From assembly GCA_029378245.1 (NCBI GenBank), contig JARKIF010000001.1, forward strand, positions 3,348,001 through 3,412,000: a DNA stretch of 64,000 nucleotides, given 5' to 3'. The notes under the pieces are model-generated. The model did no database searches. It worked only from the letters and a program-made list of their open reading frames with translations, and was not told where the DNA came from. Below are positions 34,201-43,609 of the stretch, in pieces. The DNA comes from Roridomyces roridus (taxonomy: Eukaryota; Basidiomycota; Agaricomycetes; Agaricales; Mycenaceae). The translations under genes and the position numbers were made by a program. Positions within the stretch are counted from its first letter, which is position 1, and every line of letters begins with the position of its first letter.

Positions 34201-35328
34201 ATGAGCCGGCACGATATCCTCCATTGCCTGGTTGCCTTTCGCGTTGTGGGCCGCCGCTGCCAATCTCGTCGCAACCGAGCCCATAGCTCGGATATGTTCC
34301 GCATGCTGGGCGTCCTCTTCTTCGTAAATTCGGGTGACGAATACCCGATCGTCGAGTTCCAACCCATCTTCGTCTTCGGCCTCCCATTGCTTCCAGAGGC
34401 GCTCGGTGCGGCATGCGGGCGGGCAACGGGTAAAGGACAATTTTCCGTTACTCCAGTCGATCTTGGGGTTGTGTCGTTTCAGCCATTTGTACCCCAGGAT
34501 GACATCCGTCTTCCCGGTGTTGGTCAGGGCAAAGGTCATTACTTCCTCATGATCCTCCACCGTTGTGCGCATTCTGACCACTTGTCGAATCTTGCCCCCC
34601 GCGTTGGGGGTGTTATCCGCGTTGTAGACCGGTACCGGCATCGGAAGGTCCTCCACGTCGAGCCCATGCCTCTCAGCAAACGCCTGATTCATGAAGCCCT
34701 CCGCCGTAGCCCCGGTGTCCAACAGCCCTACCACCGTATACCCCCGGAGGCTGGCCAAGTCCTGCACCACCATAGGGACCATCACTGAAACCCCGCCCAT
34801 GGCGTGAATAAAGGAAGGCGGGTTCTGCAGCTCTTCAATCGCTGTAAGAGCATCGGGTCGATAGAGACGCAGTAGTTCCTCAATGTATTCTTCGGTAATT
34901 TCGGTGCGTCGGGTTTTGAACGTCCAATTCCGCAGCATCTCCACTGCGTGCGGCCGCTGCGCGTACATTCGGTCCAACAGTCGCTCGGCGCTGTTCGGTG
35001 GTAGCCCCTTCCACGACGCCTTTGGGGTAGGGGGTACGACTTTGACCTTCTTTCGGGGTATCGGCTTCTTACTCCTCCACTCGGGGACAGGAGCGTCGGT
35101 TTCTTGTTCGTTTGCCACGATTTGAGAATCTTTGTCGTTCAATAGAGTATGAAATTGATTAGTGAACGACTTGTGTACATGAGGTATCGAGGAAGACCGG
35201 GAGGACGTGGCTTTCAATCCCGGTCGTTGGAAAAATCCTCTGGGGACTCTTCGTCCGAGTCCTCTTTGGTGTCGGGTTCTTCCACCATGGCACGGAACTG
35301 CGCGGTAACGTGCGCATGGGTCGGGCAG
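31222..35328 (-). pseudogene. Gypsy pol polyprotein, interrupted by one stop codon
   Basis: Open in one frame from just after a TAA at 35331-35329 to the stop at 31222, except for a single TGA at 33300-33298. In order on the minus strand: aspartic protease (GLLDTGATAEGF), reverse transcriptase (KLRPVQDYRRLN and VIVYLDDILIYSS), RNase H (MEADSSDFATGAVLS), integrase zinc finger (HHITRAHHDTYMAGH...CSTCQKTK), integrase core (ISDHGTQFVGHF, YHPQTDGQT) and a C-terminal chromodomain (YEVEEILKVKRG...YFIKWKDYPSAEWIWE). The stop falls between two Trp codons at the RT/RNase H border. The frame is -1 relative to gag, with about 115 nt of overlap, so expression by -1 frameshifting is likely; a T5 run in the overlap is a candidate slip site. 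Confidence 0.9.
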
Positions 35329-36551
35329 TTACGGCGAATGTGCCCTTTGAGCCCGCATCCATAGCAGTGAACTTCGTTGCTAGGTTGACGACGGCCCGTA
35401 TTCGTGCGATCGATGTCCATGGGGGCCGGGACGTTGCTCGCAGTCGTAGCGATGCTGGTACGTATGGTGGGGTTGCTGGCACCGCTTCCTGAAGCGTTCG
35501 TGTTCGTGTTCGTGCGCTGGGTGCCCAATCGGTTGAACCCTTCCGTACGATTGAACCCTTCAAGTCGTTTTGGGTTCTGCATCGGGTTCCGTCCCCTGCC
35601 TCCGTACGACCCTGAGTTGGGGTTCCCAGCTTTCCTGAATCCCGCCTTATCTCCCGTCAGGAGAGTATTCTTCAGGACACGGAACTGTCTCTTGAGCCCA
35701 TCACGTTTGATGGCTTCTTCTTTCCACCCTGCGTAGGTCTTGGGGAGTTCTCCGTTAACTCCTTCGTAAATCGATTCCACCACCTCTTGACTGAGACCCG
35801 TCTTGAGGAGGCGGATAAGCGTAGTATCGTCGTATCCCGCCGTTCTGTTATACGAGTCGAGAATGGTGAAATAGCTCGTGGCCGTACCATTCGCCTGCCG
35901 AAGGTGTTCCATCTTGGCTTGGGCTTCCTCCACCTGGGCTCCTCCTTTGAAGCTGGAGATAATGTCGGCCTCGAATGCCGCGTAGGTGGTATAGGCGCCA
36001 GTGCCGCTGCCATTGCGCATGGCCTTTACTACGTTTTCGGCCCAGATCGCCGCGGACCCCCCTTTCATGTAAGACAGGGTAAAATTGATCTTGGCGGAGT
36101 CCTTTTCATATACGGGGTTGTCCTGGAAGTTAAGGTAGCAACCCGCCAAGAACCCGTCCACGGTCTCGGCAGCCCCCGAAAAGTCGGCAGGGGCAGCAAC
36201 CCGCGCTCTGCGGGATTTATCGCCACCCCCCTGTTTCGCGTCCAACTGGTTCTTCAGTATATCCAACATGACGCTGTTGGTCTTCGCAATATGGTCCTCC
36301 ATCATCGAGATGCGTTGGAATGCATCCTGGAGATCGTTCTGGAGGTGCAAGACTCCGGCTTGCAACCCCGCCTCCAGGTTCCCGTCTGGTCCCCAGATTT
36401 CCGTCAATAGCCCGCGAGTTGCGGCGCTCAGCGCTTCCGCGCGATCGAATATGTGGGCTTCGCGTGCCGTTTGATCCAATCCTTGATAGTGGATGGCGTC
36501 CGGCGACTGGAACGCATCACGGTTCGGTATACCCAGTGCAGTAGGGTCCAT
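35214..36551 (-). CDS. Gypsy Gag
   Basis: The ATG at 36551 (MDPTALGIPNRDAF) opens a 445-codon frame. It contains a capsid-like region (FLAGCYLNFQDNP, INFTLSYMKGG, AYTTYAAFEADI), an Asn/Gly/Thr-rich linker and one zinc knuckle, CYGCGLKGHIRRNC, for RNA binding. An acidic tail follows and the stop is at 35214. The frame is intact. Confidence 0.92.
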   Translation of the reverse strand: MDPTALGIPNRDAFQSPDAIHYQGLDQTAREAHIFDRAEALSAATRGLLTEIWGPDGNLEAGLQAGVLHLQNDLQDAFQRISMMEDHIAKTNSVMLDILKNQLDAKQGGGDKSRRARVAAPADFSGAAETVDGFLAGCYLNFQDNPVYEKDSAKINFTLSYMKGGSAAIWAENVVKAMRNGSGTGAYTTYAAFEADIISSFKGGAQVEEAQAKMEHLRQANGTATSYFTILDSYNRTAGYDDTTLIRLLKTGLSQEVVESIYEGVNGELPKTYAGWKEEAIKRDGLKRQFRVLKNTLLTGDKAGFRKAGNPNSGSYGGRGRNPMQNPKRLEGFNRTEGFNRLGTQRTNTNTNASGSGASNPTIRTSIATTASNVPAPMDIDRTNTGRRQPSNEVHCYGCGLKGHIRRNCPTHAHVTAQFRAMVEEPDTKEDSDEESPEDFSNDRD

Positions 36552-36596
36552 CGTTTTGTTCGGTCGAGTGTTCGAGTAAAGGGGAGACGAATCTTT

Positions 36597-36971
36597 TGTC
36601 AGCACCTAGGGCTAAGTCGGGTTCTAGTCGGCAACGAACGAGGCGACCGAGCGAAGAGCAGCAGACGAGACTCAAGAGGTAGAGCAAGCCGTAGGGAGAA
36701 TAGACTAGATTCGTCTACAGTACTGAGACTGTAGACGGGTATATATACTACATGATCGAATTAGGTACGAGGGGTAGGGGGTAGGAGCAGGGGCGATCGC
36801 GACAAGTAGGGGTGTAAATGCAGGGGAGAGTGGAGTACCAAGCAGGGGTTGAGACAAGACCCGGCCGATCAGTGATGATCACTGATTAGAGTATTGATGG
36901 TTGATGGTTGATGGTTGATGGTTGATCGGGTTACAACCCGTCGGGTTGTGGCCTGGGGTCATATCATGACA
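36597..36971 (-). repeat. Gypsy 5' LTR (375 bp)
   Basis: Promoter-bearing LTR for the minus-oriented element. Differs from the 3' LTR only by one extra GATGGTT unit and an extra 15-bp palindromic stretch within 36890-36950. The internal region begins at 36596; I could not match its first bases to a specific tRNA. Confidence 0.93.
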
Positions 36972-37121
36972 CACGTCCACATTCTCTGCCCGCCCGTCTC
37001 AGTGATCCAGCTGGTTTTCAAAATTGAAGCAACGCTGGTGCCTGTCAATGTCCCAATTGAATGCTTCCAACTAAGTAACAAGTTCCAAGTTCCAGCTTCA
37101 ACAAAAACCTGTGCATCCACG

Positions 37122-38170
37122 CTAGCACACAGGCAACTCAGTATCAAACCGTCTCCGAGCGCTAACCAGCAGTGGTTCCCTGAACAAAGCAGTTTGTATG
37201 ATCGAAACACCAGCCTCAAATTTCCCACAGTCGAAATTCCGCGCCAACTCAAAGTCGAACGTCAAGACCAGCCGCGCAATGGTGTAGCGCATCTCTTGGT
37301 ACGCGAATGCCTTGGCGACGCAGACGTCAGGACCTATCAAAGACTCAATTTTACTAGGCAGGTGCGATGAGGGGAAAGGAATCACCAGTTGAAAACGATG
37401 TCAGAGCGGTTTCATCAGTCCTGCTCGTAGAACCCAGGCGGCCGGGAAGCCATCTATCTGGCCGAAAACTCTAAAATCCCGTTCAAAAAAATCCCTTCAA
37501 GATACATAGCAATAAAGACGCACTAATGGTTCAGGATAGAAATTCTCTGGAGAGACGTGTTGCCAGTGCGCTGCCAGAGCAACAACGGTCCCTTCCGGAA
37601 TATGCTTTCCCTCAATTACAGCGCCGCCAGAAGGCACAACTCGGGGAAGGTACCACGGCGTAGACAAACGCAAGGTCTCGTTGATCACCGTGTCGAGCAT
37701 TCGTCAATTCAGCGAGAACATCCCAATCGAGTGGTCCCATGCAATCAGAAAAAGCCTTGTCCAGCTCTTGTTGAAGTTTTGAATAGTATCCGTGCGGAGA
37801 GGAGAGTAGGTAGAAAAATGCCAGGATCATGGTCGAAGAGATGGTGTCGGAGCCTGTTCAAAGTTCAAGTGAAAATATATCGACCTGTACTGGGCGTACC
37901 CGCTTGTATAGCGACCAATGCATCCAACTCCAAATCCTTCAATGGAATCCGATCCCCCGAGAGGGTCTCGCCCTCAATCTACGGACATGAAGCGTTCGAA
38001 GATGAGAGAAAATTGAAATCACTGAACTAGATGCGAAGAGAGATCCCGCACGGTCATTTCAGCCTCAGCCTGAACACGCCTCCGCATCATCTTGGCCGCA
38101 TTTTGACGTAGTCGAACCATTGAGTCCGAATTTCCGGCTTGAATTTCTGGTCAAATCGGGAGTCTCTGGA
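37122..38170 (-). pseudogene. Cytochrome P450 fragment (C-terminal two thirds)
   Basis: A heme monooxygenase relic lacking its N-terminal half. Visible in order: a helix-G-like piece (MMRRRVQAEAEMTVRDLSSHL), GDRIPLKDLELDALVA, the I-helix GSDTISSTMILAFFYL, the K-helix NETLRLSTPWYLPRVVP, RWLPGRLGSTSRTDE and, across an intron, the heme-binding FSTG-PDVCVAKAFAYQEMR. It then runs to a stop at 37122. Between LAELTN and LDTVINETLR one extra base shifts the frame, which by itself would abolish the product. No start exon is found upstream; the sequence there belongs to the end of the next P450. The Gypsy element lies 150 bp beyond its 3' end. Confidence 0.8.
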
Positions 38171-38546
38171 CTAGTGCTGTCGCCATCCAACAAATGAGCA
38201 ATTCCAGTATTTGACTTTCTCGACAACATTACAACCCCCTGTCTCTCTTGGTAGCTCTCGCCCAAAATGGCCCCGGAAAGGCCGTCGCCCGTCGGTTTCT
38301 GACCCCATGCCAAAAATCAACCGGGTCGAATTCCGGTGTTGGAGTGATGTCAAGCTGCGACACCACCATAGCCAAAAGGATCCTGAGTTGTGCGTACGCT
38401 AGCTTTTGACCAACGCACCTGAACGGGCCTAGTGTTAGTTATGAATTGACGTTCTGCATGCGAGAAATTGTATACTGTACCTGCAGTAAACACAAACAAA
38501 GTCGCCTTGGTTGACGAGAACCTCCCATCCTCGATCCATCCAAGTA

Positions 38547-38778
38547 CTGTAGTATTACGTTCAATTCGGATGGCACTTTGACGTGTGACCTTCCATACGA
38601 ATGGAACCTTTCGCAGCCGACGGCCGGCATGTCCTGAAAAGGAAATTTGATCCGCCGGCACGTACCGGCATGCCTCGGCGGGGCGAAAAATTTGGTTGTG
38701 ACCCTGTGACATACGAAAATTTCCGTATGAAAAATTGCTTGTGACCTGTGACTATACGAATTGAACGTAATACTACAG
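38547..38778. mobile_element. MITE, 232 bp, TA target duplication (Tc1/mariner-like)
   Basis: Ends are perfect 22-bp inverted repeats beginning CTGTAGTATTACGTTCAATT, flanked on both sides by TA (38545-38546 and 38779-38780). No coding capacity. It sits inside the P450 exon upstream of the heme-binding segment. The TA duplication supports a Tc1/mariner-type origin; the family is otherwise not identified. Confidence 0.85.
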
Positions 38779-40095
38779 TATCAGGGTCAAACGTGGCGGG
38801 ATTGGGGAAATACTCCTTGCTAAGATGATACCCCCAGATTGGTACGCTGACCGAAGTGCCGCCTGAAACATGGTGGCCGTCGATTATAGCGCCATCGTCG
38901 GGGATGACGCGGGGAAGTCCAGGGAGCGGAGTACCCAGTCGCAAACCTTCCTGGATCACGGCGTTGAGGATGTCCAACTTGTCCAGAGACCGCAGCCATT
39001 GAGTCGGTGCGCGTTCCTTCGAAGCTTCCAGTTCACTCCGGAGAAGAGCCAACCATTTCGGAGATTCTATGAGGAAATAAAACATCAAAACAAGGACGCC
39101 TCCAACTGCATCGGCGCCTGCTGTGCATTAGCCAGCTCAGAAATGATAGATAAGGTGAATCTCATCTCCGAGAAGAATAGCCTCAGCTTCAATCGGAAGG
39201 TCGCTGGCATCTAATTTCGCCTGCGACTCGTCACCGTCGAACTGTCATCAAGATAAGACAAAAAGTTGCGAGTGTAACATGAGTACATATCATACCCAGT
39301 ACGAAATTCCATCTTGGAAAGCAGGGCCATTCATGAGGCGCCTCTCACTTGGACACCCCAGGGATACACATGGTTAGATGAAAGAGGGGCTCGGCGTGGC
39401 TGAATCTAGAACCCATTCCAATAAGCTGAACAGAGCTGTTTTGGAAGCGTACATTTCACCCAGTTCAAACACGCTAGCGGCCCAGCGCGTGATGTGAGTA
39501 GGATCGTCCGAGTCCAGGAGACTCTGCATTTCCTGAGTTCTCTTTCATATGTTTGGTAGAGTATACCAACCGTGAAGGCGTGTCCACTGAAAAATATGGT
39601 ATTCTGATCTGAGTTGAGCAAATGTGATTTATCCACCGGAGAGCTCACAATATTGTCGAACGTATATTGGGGAAGTATCCGGGTCAAATCGACTTGTCCC
39701 TGTTCCGCTGTTTTTTTGAGCAAACAAAGTATCAGATGTTCAACTTCTGCAACCAGGTGCTCATGATACTGCGAAAGACTGGGTTGATTCAGCGATTGTT
39801 TTGCGACCTTCAGGAAGTTTACATACGCGTGTTCAGAGAAGGAGCTATTCCAAATTCTTTGTCTGCGAGCATGCGACGCCTTTGTCCTTGAAGAAGAAGA
39901 GTCTCGACCCATCCATGTGCTGTAGTTCGTACACGGACGATGTGTCGAAAGCGTTGGAAAAGCTATAGATTTGCTTGATTGCAGTAGTGGATACGAACGA
40001 TAGGGTGTTCGGCCCTAAATCATAGGTCAGAAGATTCGAAGATCGGAATAATGAAGGTGTGAACCAATTTGAACGATAGGGCCGTACCGCTCATG

Positions 40096-40797
40096 TTTGA
40101 CTGTCCGGGGTGGACAAAAATGGTGTCCTTTTCTGTATGGTGGCATTTTTATGCAATGAGAGCAATCATCTTCATAGATCTCTGTGAATCTACATGTTTT
40201 GCCCGCCATCACGGAAAAAATGACATTGCGATCAAAGATCTTCAAAGATCTTCAAAGACACTCCCTCTTTTTCTATTTCAGATGCCTTTTATTTTTTGAT
40301 GTCACAAACAAACAAAAAAACATCAGTGAATGAAAAAAGACTAGTGGGTGGAGATCTACATCCTGATGCCTCTTTTTTTTCCACTTGCCGAGCCGGCAGC
40401 CGGATGCCTTTGATTTGCTGATGGATGTCCCCGGCAGGCAGGCAGCAGGGTTGATGGGAACATTTAGATGGCAGTGGGCATCACATCGGCCTGATGGGGA
40501 GCCCAGCCAACATTGGGATAATCAAAAATAACCAGGTCCTTCAAGAGAAAAAAAGAGATGGTCAAGATCTTTGAAGATCTATGTGTTTTTGCACAGCCAC
40601 TCATTCTACACAGATTGATGTGTTTCTCTGATGTCTCCCTGAAAAAAAAAACAGGTGGGTACAAAAAAGCACCCCAGATTTGAGGATTTATGTGAAAATA
40701 CATAGATCTTTGAAGAAATACATCAATCTATGAGGTTGAACCAAAAAAGCAGGCTGTGAAAAAACCAAATGATTTTTGTCCAACGCGGTCAATCATA
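40096..40797. mobile_element. Non-autonomous insertion, 702 bp, in the P450 pseudogene
   Basis: Interrupts the P450 between codons for LHE and RYGP. CTCATG occurs at both borders (40090-40095 and 40798-40803) as a likely target duplication. Imperfect inverted ends share TGGACAAAAAT (about 40111 and, inverted, about 40782). The interior is low-complexity, with A and T runs and repeated AAGATCTTTGAAGATC-like words, and has no gene. Confidence 0.65.
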
Positions 40798-41049
40798 CTC
40801 ATGCAGTTGCCTGACTTTCATATGAGGGATCCCCAGGAGAGTGTTATAGAGCATAGGGAGCTCGAAGATCTTGTAATGAATCGGGCCAGGGGAGCCATGG
40901 AGGGGATGAAAAGTTGAAAGGCGATAGAGATGTAGAGCAGTGATAGCTGCCAAGAGAATGGTAGCAGCTGAACGAACACCCAGTAGCCAGAATCCGGCAA
41001 CAACGATGGCAAGAGTTGCGAAGTAACGGCGTTTCTGGGAAAGCGTCAT

Positions 41050-41439
41050 GGGTCTGCTGGTTCGAAAGCGTGGCAGTGCTTATTAGGTCGGAAGAAAGGA
41101 GATGACACTGGACCCGAATTCAACTGGGTCAAATCTAGCCTCATCTAGCTGAATTGCGGGGGACCGGCGGGGACCAAAAATATGGAGACCGTGGTGCCGA
41201 CTTTCTCAATGGGGCGAGGATTTCAAAGCCTAGACGAAGCCGCTAGATTATCCGCGTTCTTATAGACGAGCTTTTTGGTATGAGAGGGCAACGGGTGGAA
41301 AGACACACCAGAGGCAAGCCACCCCGCACCGCACCGCACCACGTTCTCCGGAGATGGCCCGGAGTGGCGCAGGAAGCAAGACTCGGGGAAGTGTCGTCAT
41401 TTTTGATCCGTCGCCACGGACAAGTTCTCCCGAACCACC
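41050..41439. other. Intergenic region, no gene recognised
   Basis: 390 bp between the P450 pseudogene start and the next gene on the opposite strand. Short ORFs only; no family resemblance. Confidence 0.4.
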
Positions 41440-41988
41440 ATGTTCTCTGGCTGGACACGAACCCTGGTGCGTGCCTCGTCCTCAACGAGCCTTATGTGAA
41501 TTGACGATGTAGCATGAAATCTCCATCTTGTGAGCACCAGCTTTCTCGCAGGTATCATTGGCCGACCATGACGTAGTCACCACCCGAATTCGCCGCCTTC
41601 AGTCAAGGCTTTGGGCATGCTCCGAGCTGCCGTCTCGGGCCCGTACCCACCCGGAAGCTCCAAGCCGCTCTCATTCAATCTCGAGGTCGTAGAAGCGCCG
41701 CCCACCGCCGATCAACTACGCTCAATCCTCTCCTTCATCCCGTCCAAGAACAATAATGAGGAAGTATCCGCGCCCTCGGTCTTCCTTTCTGCCCACCCAG
41801 CATCTGCGTCTTCCACTGGTGCTAGCGTCCAGAGCATCGCTGGCATGGGACGCGACAAGCCCAATACTTTCAAGTGGCCTGTTGTTGTTGATTGGAGTGC
41901 TGGCAAGGCCAGTGTTGGAGACGTCGAAGGCGTCAAGGGCATCTTGGAGCATCTCAGGCAGCAACGGGATGGGGAAGCCTCGAATTAA
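41440..41988 (+). CDS. Fmp46-like thioredoxin-fold redox protein
   Basis: The main exon, open to the stop at 41988, encodes HHPNSPPSVKALGMLRAAV, then FNLEVVEAPPTADQLRSIL, FLSAHP and finally WPVVVDWSAGKASVGDVEGV. These are the landmarks of the DUF1687/Fmp46 family, small mitochondrial proteins with a thioredoxin-like fold. The frame is open upstream only to about 41571, where an acceptor GACGTAG is followed by T CAC CAC CCG, so there must be a first exon. An ATG at 41440 (MFSGWTRTL, donor GTGCGT) is a candidate, but its phase was not confirmed; the start is therefore provisional. The function in fungi is poorly known, and the role here is inferred from family only. Confidence 0.65.
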
Positions 41989-42069
41989 GTACTCGATGTA
42001 GCATTGTATCGAGTGTCTTGGAATTTGATCAGTTGTCAGCCACCCATCCTTTCCTTACCTCCCACTCTC

Positions 42070-43589
42070 ATGTACCCGCACACAATCCTTCTATCCCTCG
42101 CGCTCTTTTATCTTTTCCAACCCACCATTGCCGCCAGCCCGTCCGCCTGGCGCAGCCGCTCCATCTACCAAGTTGTCACCGATCGCTTCGCCCGCTCTGA
42201 TGGCTCTACGACCTTTCCATGCAGCACCAGCGATCGCCTCTACTGCGGTGGGTCCTGGCGGGGGATTATCAACCACCTTGACTATATCTCCGACATGGGT
42301 ATATACTCATTTTCCTCATTCATTGGAACAGCTCTGACAGTTACCATTTAGGTTTCACGGCGATTTGGATCTCACCCATACAGAAACAAGTCGAAGGCGA
42401 CACTTATGAAGGGGAGGCGTACCACGGTTACTGGCCGAACAACTTGAATCAGATCAACGAGCACTTTGGGGAAAAGCAGGACTTGCTCGACCTCGTCGCC
42501 GAATGCCACCGCCGGGACATCTTCGTCATGCTCGACATGGTTTTCAATCACTTGGCCAGCCAGGGCGAAGATATGACGTGGTCTGATCTCGAACCCTTCA
42601 ACGACGAGCGGTTCTTTCACCCTAGGTGCCCCATCGACTGGGGGAACGAGGCGTCTATTCAGAACTGTTGGATGGGCGACGGCTACGTCTCGCTCGCCGA
42701 CGTCGATACAGAGAACACCGAGGTCATCGAAACTTTCAAGAGCTACATCTCCAACCTCGTTGACGAGTTTTCTTTCGACGGACTGCGGTTGGACGCCGTT
42801 CGAAATATCCCCAAACCGTTCTGGCCAGAGATCACTCGTGCTTCAAATGTCTACTGCCAAGGCGAAGTTTGGGTGGGCGACGCCAACGTTGTAGCGCCGT
42901 ATCAAGAATACATCGACGGCATGCACAATTATCCCGTCAAGGAAGCCGCAACGAGGGCGTTCATCTCCTCCACCTCCGACCTCTCCGAGTTGATCACCGT
43001 GGCAAGCGATATGCAGTCCCTGTCCAAGGACCTCACCCTCTTTGGCAATTTCATGGAAAACCACGACAACCCCCGCCTCGCCAGCATCACGCAGGACTTT
43101 TCCCGCCTGCAGACCGCCGCTGTGTGGAACATCCTCGGCGCCGACGGCATCCCCATCGTGTACTACGGTCAAGAGCAAAAGTACGCTGGAGCCAAGGACC
43201 CCGCGAACCGCGAAGCACTCTGGTTATCCGGCTACAAAACTACCGATAACCTCGTCCCGACGTTCGCCACGCTCAACCGCTTCAGGAACTTTGTCATCGC
43301 TCAAGGGGATCCGTTCCTTACGACTCTCGCCCAGTATGCGCTTCTAACCAGCGCCGTCATGAGCGCTCGGAAGGGCAATGTGACGCTCGTGTTGACCAAT
43401 GCGGGGAACGGTGGAGGCGGTAACGTCGTACTCCAGGGGTTTGCGGCGGGAATGGAGCTGGTCGAGATGTTGACGTGCGGAAAGTTGGTCGCAGATCAAG
43501 GAGGCTCATTAGCTCTTGTTCTCAACGGCAATCCCATAGTGTTGTACCCACGGTCACTTCTCCAGGAATCCGGACTGTGTGGCTTGTAA
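42070..43589 (+). CDS. Secreted alpha-amylase (GH13)
   Basis: An endo-acting enzyme that hydrolyses alpha-1,4-glucan bonds in starch or glycogen. The ATG at 42070 opens a signal peptide ([22 protein letters not shown]) followed by the fungal amylase N-terminus [15 protein letters not shown] and [16 protein letters not shown]. One intron (about 42299-42350) separates this from FTAIWISPI. The four conserved GH13 regions are present: [23 protein letters not shown] with the nucleophile Asp; YCQGEVWVG with the acid/base Glu; and [12 protein letters not shown] with the stabilising Asp. The C-terminal beta domain is short and no starch-binding module is seen. The stop at 43589 lies only 20 bp from the stop of the convergent methyltransferase gene. 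The catalytic set is complete. Confidence 0.93.
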
Positions 43590-43609
43590 ATCTATATGTA
43601 TTTTTTTAT

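Larger units (their letters stand above)
30833..36971 (-). mobile_element. Ty3/Gypsy chromovirus LTR retrotransposon, full length
   Basis: A 6.1-kb element in minus orientation with LTRs at both ends (30833-31185 and 36597-36971), each starting TGTCA and ending TGACA. It is flanked by the 5-bp target duplication CACGT (30828-30832 and 36972-36976). On the minus strand a purine tract GAACGGGGGGGATAA lies directly before the 3' LTR and serves as the likely polypurine tract. Gag and Pol are in different frames. The order protease, reverse transcriptase, RNase H, integrase, chromodomain places it in the chromovirus branch of Ty3/Gypsy. One in-frame stop interrupts pol, so this copy is probably not autonomous. 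Confidence 0.95.
38229..41049 (-). pseudogene. Cytochrome P450, near full length but broken by insertions and frameshifts
   Basis: The N-terminus (ATG at 41049) has a membrane anchor followed by HPLHGSPGPIHYKIFELPML. A 702-bp insertion (40096-40797) then splits the segment that reads LHE/RYGPIVQIG. After an intron come PNTLSFVSTTAIKQIYSFS and FFFKDK. One extra G breaks the frame before SHARRQRIWNSSFSEHA. Further on are DLTRILPQYTFDNI, the I-helix TAGADAVGGVLVLMFYFL, the K-helix NAVIQEGLRLGTPLPGLP and YFPNPATFDPD. There a 232-bp MITE (38547-38778) interrupts the exon. The heme-binding FTAG-PFRCVGQKLAYAQLR and a C-terminus ending at 38229 follow, with another small frame change before it. All domains are recognisable, so inactivation was probably recent. 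Confidence 0.85.

Noticed and set aside
30833..41049. Terpene synthase plus P450s as one biosynthetic gene cluster
   Set aside because: More than 30 kb and a dozen unrelated genes separate them, and both P450s are broken.
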